A DNA stretch of 64,000 bases from Cytospora piceicola. Taxonomy: Eukaryota > Ascomycota > Sordariomycetes > Diaporthales > Cytosporaceae. Under the pieces are notes generated by a model. The model saw nothing but the letters and a program-made list of their open reading frames with translations, searched no databases and was not told the origin of the DNA. Positions 58,322 through 64,000 of this stretch are shown here, piece after piece (position 1 is the first letter of the stretch; each line of letters starts with the position of its first letter). The stretch spans positions 434,001-498,000 of the forward strand of contig JALQBC010000012.1 of NCBI GenBank assembly GCA_023375675.1, written 5' to 3'. The position numbers and the translations under genes are program-made.

Positions 58322-60313
58322 TTACTTTTGCTTCCAGGCCTGTGCCATAGCCAACAGGTTTGAGATGTCTGCCGGCTGCTGCTCGTCCACGGGGAACACA
58401 TAGTCGAAGTACTCCTCCATCTCTCCCTCCTCGTTCTTCCTGGTCTTCCTGACCTTGCGCGGCATTTGCTTCTCGACCTTCTCGACGTCCGACTTCGTGC
58501 CCTGTTCCCTCTCGAACGCCAGCCATGCGTTCAACAACGTGACCCGCTCCGCCTTCCTGTCCCTCATGCTCTTGAGCGCGCGCTCGAACACCTTGCGCGT
58601 GCGGTCCTTGGCCTCCTCTGACACGCCCTCGTCTTCCTCGGTCTCCTTCTCGTCGGGCGCGCCGAGCTCGAACTGCGCGTAGCTGATCCAGACCTTGGGG
58701 TGGTCCGCCTTCTCCAGCAGCCGCTCGTACAGGGCCCGCGCCCTCTCGAACTCGCCCTCCTCCTCCTCGAAGTCGATGTACTTCTTCCAGACCATCTCCG
58801 GCATGTCCAGGACGGGCTGTTCGATGCCGAGCTCGAAGATGGCCCGCGACCGCTCCAGGTCCCCCAGGGCGCGCTCCAGCTGCGCCCAGTCGATCCACGT
58901 CTGGCAGTTGGATGGGTTGAACTCAATGTGCTTCTCGTACAGGGTCCGACACCGTTGGAACTCGAAGAGTTTCTGCTCCAGTGTGATGTAACCCTTGAAC
59001 AGCGAGTCCTTGGGGCACATGCCGATGGCGCGGCCGAGCGTCTTGCGTGCGACCGTAAGGTTGGCTTGACGGATCTCGAATTGGGCCTTCAGCAGCCAGA
59101 CCTTGGCGAATGTGAATTTTTTGTGCGGGATCAGGTTGAGGCATTCGTCGTAGACCTGCCGAGCGCGCTCGACATCCTGTGCTTCCATCTCCTCGTAGAT
59201 GGCGTAGAAAACCCAAAGATATATGTATCGCCTCCACAGCCGCTTTTCTTGTGCTGGAGGCACCTGTGCTACGGCTTTTTCGTAAACTTCTCGTATCCGG
59301 TCAACATTGCCAGATGCCTGCTCAAGGTTCGCATAGTCGATCCATGTATCGTAGTTCTTCGGGTTCTCCCTCACCAACTCCTCGTAATGTCTCCTCCTCT
59401 TGGAAAGAACGACGTCCTCGACGCCCTCCCTGTCGCCGAATTGCTTCTCAAAAACAGTGTAGTCGGCGTGAAGCTTCATCGACCTGGACCGGGGAAGGTT
59501 GTCCAGAGCAAACTTGAAGATAGCCCTTGCCCGATCGTATTGCCTGAGCTTCGCCTCATACCTTGCAAAGGCGATGAACAGCCGCTCATCCACATACTCA
59601 TCCCCCAAGGACTCGATGGCGGTCGTGAAAACCTGCCTTACCATATCCGTCGTCCCAAACTCCTCTTCGAACTTGGCCCATTTGATGAAATTCCTCGGCT
59701 CCGGGTGGACCATGACGAATCTCTCAAAAATGTTCCGCGCATTGTCAAACTCCTGGTACCGTCTCTCAAAGTGAATGTAGGCGCTCCAAGCCCGCTCATC
59801 CGGCTGCCATTGCATCCACCTCTCAAAGATCTGACGACAACCCGGTACATCTCCCAGACCCTCCTGTACATAGACATACTTGTACCACATCTTGTCTACA
59901 CGCGGCAACAGCGTGACCGACCGGTCAAGGAGGTTTCGCGCATGCTGGATGTTGCGCTCCTTGATCTCAAAATCAATATAGCGCATCCACAGGGCCGGGT
60001 GTGTAGGCAGCGCGTCCAAGGCACGCTCGAATACGGACCGCGCCCGGGCGAACTCCTTGTACTGGATCTCAAAATCGGTGTACTGTGTCCAGTTTTTGAG
60101 AGACTGGCTGTTGCGCCGGATGTAGTCCTCATACTCGCGGCGTTTGCGGCCCTGGAACTCCTTCAGCTCCTCGAGGTCGGCGAAGCGCTGTTCGGGCTTG
60201 TGAAGTGACCCCTCCTGCCTGTCGACAGCTTCGCGGAGAAGCTGCTCGGCGCTGATCTGGATGGGCGCGGCGCCCTTGTTCTTCACCCGGGGAGGACCGC
60301 GTGAGGACTCCAT
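58322..60313 (-). CDS. CLF1: CLF1 (Syf3/Crooked neck), HAT-repeat splicing factor
   Basis: Scaffold protein of the Prp19-associated (NTC) complex, needed for spliceosome assembly and activation in the nucleus. A single exon encodes 663 residues. The whole length is built of HAT (half-a-TPR) repeats with the W-x2-Y-x2-FE pattern: [89 protein letters not shown]. The N-terminal block [19 protein letters not shown] is diagnostic for Clf1/CRNKL1. An acidic insert ([14 protein letters not shown]) precedes the last repeat. The C terminus contains a Lys/Arg-rich patch and DYVFPVDE, as in orthologs. The first ATG is 60313. It is transcribed away from PRP31 across a 460-bp shared spacer. Confidence 0.96.
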   Translation of the reverse strand: MESSRGPPRVKNKGAAPIQISAEQLLREAVDRQEGSLHKPEQRFADLEELKEFQGRKRREYEDYIRRNSQSLKNWTQYTDFEIQYKEFARARSVFERALDALPTHPALWMRYIDFEIKERNIQHARNLLDRSVTLLPRVDKMWYKYVYVQEGLGDVPGCRQIFERWMQWQPDERAWSAYIHFERRYQEFDNARNIFERFVMVHPEPRNFIKWAKFEEEFGTTDMVRQVFTTAIESLGDEYVDERLFIAFARYEAKLRQYDRARAIFKFALDNLPRSRSMKLHADYTVFEKQFGDREGVEDVVLSKRRRHYEELVRENPKNYDTWIDYANLEQASGNVDRIREVYEKAVAQVPPAQEKRLWRRYIYLWVFYAIYEEMEAQDVERARQVYDECLNLIPHKKFTFAKVWLLKAQFEIRQANLTVARKTLGRAIGMCPKDSLFKGYITLEQKLFEFQRCRTLYEKHIEFNPSNCQTWIDWAQLERALGDLERSRAIFELGIEQPVLDMPEMVWKKYIDFEEEEGEFERARALYERLLEKADHPKVWISYAQFELGAPDEKETEEDEGVSEEAKDRTRKVFERALKSMRDRKAERVTLLNAWLAFEREQGTKSDVEKVEKQMPRKVRKTRKNEEGEMEEYFDYVFPVDEQQPADISNLLAMAQAWKQK

Positions 60314-60773
60314 GATGGGCGTGTCGACGGGCGGTGGTGACTGGGAAGTGAGATAGAATGAGAGGGGTTGGTAGAGCACGTGTGGCAAGACCGTTGACGA
60401 GGGTGGTCTTGAGTGCCTTCGCAAAAGGCTACGAAATGACAAGGCGGATAATGGGGCGAATTAAGCCGCGTTGTGAGGCTGAAGTGAAGGTGGAATCATT
60501 TATTTTCATCACCACCCGAAACGGTAAAGCGCAGCCTGACACGCCTTGGTCAGTGCCTTTGGCGCTAAAATTGTGGCACTCGCACGGGCCTCGGCGACTT
60601 CTCTCTCCAAACCTTCAAGCTTCGCGACCACATGCAGGCTTCTGCTAGAAACACAGCAACATCACAACAACACGTGCGCTCCTTCGTTGTCTTGTCTTAT
60701 CTTTCGCAAGCAAGGACCAGGAACAAACAACTCACCAGGCCATTACCGGAATACGAGGACCAGGTGTGGCAAG
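60314..60773. promoter_or_regulatory. Shared divergent promoter region of CLF1 and PRP31
   Basis: The two start codons, facing away from each other, are 460 bp apart with no gene between. Both promoters and leaders must lie here. No specific factor site can be named from the sequence alone. Confidence 0.6.
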
Positions 60774-62696
60774 ATGTCGACGCTCGTGGATGAGCTGCTT
60801 CAAGATTTCGAGGATTCGGGCTCTGAGCAAGGCGACGAGCGCAACGAAGATGATTTCCTCGGAAATACAGGTGGCGAGGCCCCGGCCGGCACACATGCAA
60901 CCGGAGATATGGACCTAGATGGAGGCGAGGAAGGGGACGAGGAGATGGGCGGCACTGATACTGGCAAAGAAGTACCTGAGGATCCAGAGGAGGCCAAGGC
61001 GAGAATAGAGAAGTTGCAGCTGAAGGACGTCAACGACGTGCGCAACGTTGCTGGTCTCATGAAGACCTTGGAGCCAGTACTTGAGGTTAGTCAACCCCCC
61101 CTGAACCCCCTATATCCTACTTGTTCAAGACATTGTGAAGTGTTTACATCTTTATCCCTGGACACTAGCCCTGACTATTTGCTCCCGGCCTTGCAGAAAA
61201 TCGCACACTTCCAAGCGCAACCACCAGAGACGCGAGATGCCAGCATCGGTAACGTTGAGGATCACCCAGAATACAACCTCTTGACCGAGTCGAACCAGTT
61301 GTCTACCTCTATCGATTCAGAAATTGTGCTGGTGCACAAATACATACGCGATCACTACTCGATACGATTTCCCGAGCTCGAGACGCTCATCACGAACCCC
61401 CTCGAATATGCGAAGGTTGTCGCGATCCTGGGGAACGGCCCTCTGGACTCGCAGAATGTCAAGACTCTGGAGACGTCTTCGAGTAACATCCTCAACGCCA
61501 CCTTGAAGGAGGTGCTGGATGGACCGTCTCTCATGATCGTGACGCTCGAGGCTACGAGGACGAATGGACGGGAGATGTCGCAGGATGAACTCAGCCGAGT
61601 GGGGAGGGCTTGCAAGATGGTTGTGGACCTGGACAAAGCAAAGAAGACCTTGACCGAATACGTGCAATCACGCATGAATATTTTCGCTCCAAACCTGACT
61701 GCTCTTGTCGGGTCTCTTACTGCGGCGCAAATGCTGAACGCGGCCGGCGGTTTGACTGGACTGGCCAAAACACCATCTTGCAATATTTCAGCATGGGGGT
61801 CCAAGAAACAACAAAGTGGTGCGCTGGCCACGAACGTCACAATTCGACAGCAAGGCTTCCTTTACCACTCCCCAATCATCCGCAGTGTGCCCTCCGACAT
61901 GAAGAAGCAGGCATTGCGGATAGTCTCTGCCAAGGCTGTGCTCGCTGCTCGGGTGGACTGCGCGCACTCAAGCCCAGACGGTTCGACCGGCGAAGATTTC
62001 AAGCAGCACTGCCTCGAGCGGCTTGACAAGCTGCAAGAGAAGCCCCTGAGCAAGGGCCAACGCGCCCTGCCCGTGCCGGACGACAAGCCGAGCCGGAAGC
62101 GAGGTGGTCGGCGTGCACGGAAGGCAAAGGAGGCGACGTCCATGACGGAGCTGCGCAAGGCGCAGAACCGCATGGCCTTTGGCAAGGAGGAGAAGGAAGC
62201 CGGGTATGGTGCCGGCGACTCCACCGTCGGCATGGGCATGATCGGACAGGCGGACACGGGCCGGGTGCGCGGCATACAGATCGATTCCCGCACGCGGGCG
62301 AAGCTCAGCGCCAAAAACAAGGGCTGGGGTGGCCTCGCGAGCTCCGTCACGGGCGGCGCGGCGTCGTCGCTCAAGAGCTTCGGCCAGAGGCCTGGCAGCC
62401 TCGATCTCCGGGGCAATGGGCTACGGTCATCTGGTGTCGGGACTACGGTGGGCGGCGGCGGTACCATGTCGTCACTCAACTTCACGCCGGTGCAGGGTCT
62501 GGAGCTGGTCGACCCGAAGGTACAGGCCGAGATGAAGCGCAAGAGGGAACAGGAGCAGGACAGGTGGTTCAAGGGCGGCACTTTCACCCAGGTTGGGGGC
62601 AGTGGTGGTAGCAAGATGAGCGACGATGGCGTGTTCAAGAAACCACAATTGCCACCAAGCAAGAGGGTTGATACGGGTGCGACGAAGGGGGCGTGA
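60774..62696 (+). CDS. PRP31: PRP31, U4/U6 snRNP-associated splicing factor, two exons
   Basis: Nop-domain protein that binds the 15.5K (Snu13)-U4 snRNA complex and holds U4/U6 to U5 in the tri-snRNP, in the nucleus. Exons are 60774-61085 and 61197-62696 (603 residues). The 111-nt intron (donor GTTAGT, branch CTGAC, acceptor CAG) is stop-free and a multiple of three, so an unspliced reading adds 37 residues between LEPVLE and KIAHFQAQ, which are continuous in orthologs. The N terminus is acidic. The NOSIC region includes LLTESNQLSTSIDSEI and HKYIRDHYSIRFPELETLI. The Nop domain contains GGLTGLAKTPSCNISAWGSKK and GFLYHSPIIRSVPSDMKKQALRIVSAKAVLAARVD, the RNA- and Snu13-contact blocks. The Prp31 C-terminal domain follows with a Lys/Arg-rich stretch and MAFGKEEKEAGYG. 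Length is normal for fungi. Confidence 0.96.
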   Translation: MSTLVDELLQDFEDSGSEQGDERNEDDFLGNTGGEAPAGTHATGDMDLDGGEEGDEEMGGTDTGKEVPEDPEEAKARIEKLQLKDVNDVRNVAGLMKTLEPVLEVSQPPLNPLYPTCSRHCEVFTSLSLDTSPDYLLPALQKIAHFQAQPPETRDASIGNVEDHPEYNLLTESNQLSTSIDSEIVLVHKYIRDHYSIRFPELETLITNPLEYAKVVAILGNGPLDSQNVKTLETSSSNILNATLKEVLDGPSLMIVTLEATRTNGREMSQDELSRVGRACKMVVDLDKAKKTLTEYVQSRMNIFAPNLTALVGSLTAAQMLNAAGGLTGLAKTPSCNISAWGSKKQQSGALATNVTIRQQGFLYHSPIIRSVPSDMKKQALRIVSAKAVLAARVDCAHSSPDGSTGEDFKQHCLERLDKLQEKPLSKGQRALPVPDDKPSRKRGGRRARKAKEATSMTELRKAQNRMAFGKEEKEAGYGAGDSTVGMGMIGQADTGRVRGIQIDSRTRAKLSAKNKGWGGLASSVTGGAASSLKSFGQRPGSLDLRGNGLRSSGVGTTVGGGGTMSSLNFTPVQGLELVDPKVQAEMKRKREQEQDRWFKGGTFTQVGGSGGSKMSDDGVFKKPQLPPSKRVDTGATKGA

Positions 62697-64000
62697 AGAG
62701 ACTTGGCAATAGGCACGCACAGAAGAGGCCTCATCAAAACGGCCACACCTGTACGGCAGAGGGGATCCCAATGCACCCTAGAAGATAGGGGAAAGTTGGG
62801 GACGAGGTTACCTAGCGTTAGCGATTGAGTTTACTTGATACGAAACTCAATTGCCAGCCAGCTGCATGGCGACTCGTGCATCGTGCATGGCGATTAAGGA
62901 GGCAGATTGCGCTGAACAACATGTTGCATATGTAGGTGATCAGCCAATCCTGCCCAATCACAACGGACATGTGTGTTTGATACAGACTTTGCGGAAGACC
63001 GGATGGTGCCAGCCAGACTGGCCAGCCCGGCGCATTAACGCTCACTAGTAATAGCCGAACTGTCGTCGCGTGATGGTCCAGAGCGACCGCCACCCCGCTT
63101 ATTAGAAAAAAGCTTGCTCGCCGGTGCCACAGCTCGCTGGCCGACGAAGGGCCGGCAGTCCGGGTGGCAGATGGATGGATCTGGGATGGATGGTGAACAG
63201 GGTGAACCGACCTTCCAAGGACCCTCGATTTCTCGAATAGGGGAAGGTCTGCGAATGTGGCGAGGGGGGGCGAGACCCTTGGCCCCCGCTGTGCTGCAAC
63301 GCCAACGCGGCAGGGTAATGGAATTCATGCTTATTCGAGCATGGCATTTCTCCAAAATGCCATGGTTCGCTCCTCCTCGGCACTTCGGTTGTTTTTTCGG
63401 GGGCTAAATGATAACGTCCCTCTATTATTCGTCATATATTCACCATCTATCCCGTGGGACGTACCGTTTTACAGTACTGATGATCGGTCGACCTCATGTT
63501 CATGTCACTCTGGGTCCCAGCTCTCCCAGCTGTTTGACGTGGCATGCTGGCATGCACGGCACGGCATGCACGGCACACCTGGCCATCTGCTGGGGCGCTT
63601 CTCAGAGCTCCGTCACAGCTGCCTGGCAAAGCTCCTGACCTTGAGCTCCTGCCTTCATCCTATGTACCTACTTAGGTATAAAGGGTCGTCGAACCCTGCA
63701 TGCCGCGGTAGCCCTGCATATGTGGTGGTGCAACACAGTGCTTCGGAGTTGATGTCCGGGGCAGCGCGGGTACATTCATCGGCAAGAGGAATTGTTCGGG
63801 AGTGGTCCTCTCCCACATTATTTGCAATCCTAGATGCGTTTGATGCCTGACTCTGCAGTGTTGGCAGCAACACCCTATTGGATAGGCTGGAGGGGAATTG
63901 CGATAGGTGCGGGTTGGGAAGATGTGCCGTCCGCCCTCTCTAGATGTTGTACCACCCTCGAGTCTCGGTTATCTCCCTCCAGCTGCAGGGTAGCCCCTAG
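62697..64000. other. Intergenic, no gene recognised to window end
   Basis: PRP31 3' region followed by sequence with no convincing exon. The palindrome-like CTTAGGTATA at 63671 is only a diverged relative of the TACCTAGGTA family. A gene beginning outside the window cannot be excluded. Confidence 0.5.

Noticed and set aside
63257..63850. 197-codon plus-strand frame near the window end
   Set aside because: Non-ATG start, no recognisable motif, overlapped by equally long frames.
1..64000. CRISPR arrays
   Set aside because: Short tandem repeats are present but none has regularly spaced unique spacers, and the genome is eukaryotic.

Overview
This window reads as a filamentous ascomycete (Pezizomycotina, most likely Sordariomycetes) nuclear chromosome segment. 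Genes are split by short GT-AG introns with CTAAC/CTGAC-type branch sites, the recognisable proteins are fungal housekeeping and regulatory families, intergenic spaces are long and full of microsatellites, and one 7.2 kb AT-rich island carries the signature of repeat-induced point mutation (RIP). I saw no bacterial, organellar, CRISPR or complete tRNA/rRNA features.

Left part (1-21 kb): a two-exon gluconokinase on the minus strand (1416-2232); a repeat-rich spacer; protoporphyrinogen oxidase HEM14 on the plus strand (6282-8384); and a five-exon minus-strand gene for a 1459-residue multi-zinc-finger protein (9188-13907), assembled here across four introns. About 7 kb with no recognisable gene follows (13.9-21.1 kb).

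Middle (21-36.9 kb): ethanolamine/choline kinase on the minus strand (21087-22463); NPR3, a subunit of the TORC1-inhibiting SEACIT/GATOR1 complex, on the plus strand (23879-26578); a bHLH transcription factor with an expanded loop on the minus strand (27413-28987); and the four-exon Golgi protein SFT2 on the plus strand (34083-35409).

36.95-44.2 kb is an AT-rich island with no ORF on either strand. Read through its stop codons on the plus strand, it is a RIP-mutated Helitron rolling-circle transposon. Rep and PIF1-type helicase motifs stay in one frame for more than 3 kb, and every changed motif residue I checked is a C-to-T or G-to-A transition. A degenerate minus-strand frame lies downstream, then a possible 3'-terminal hairpin. 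This is the most notable element of the window.

Right part (44.2-64 kb): a La-motif (LARP1/Sro9-type) RNA-binding protein (47251-50303), a DUF3824-type glycine-zipper/RS-rich protein (53809-55995), and a divergent pair of spliceosome genes, CLF1 (minus) and PRP31 (plus), whose start codons are 460 bp apart. A perfect 10-bp palindrome, TACCTAGGTA, occurs at nine places, all between genes. Exon limits come from splice signals, reading frame and protein-family continuity; no transcript evidence was available.
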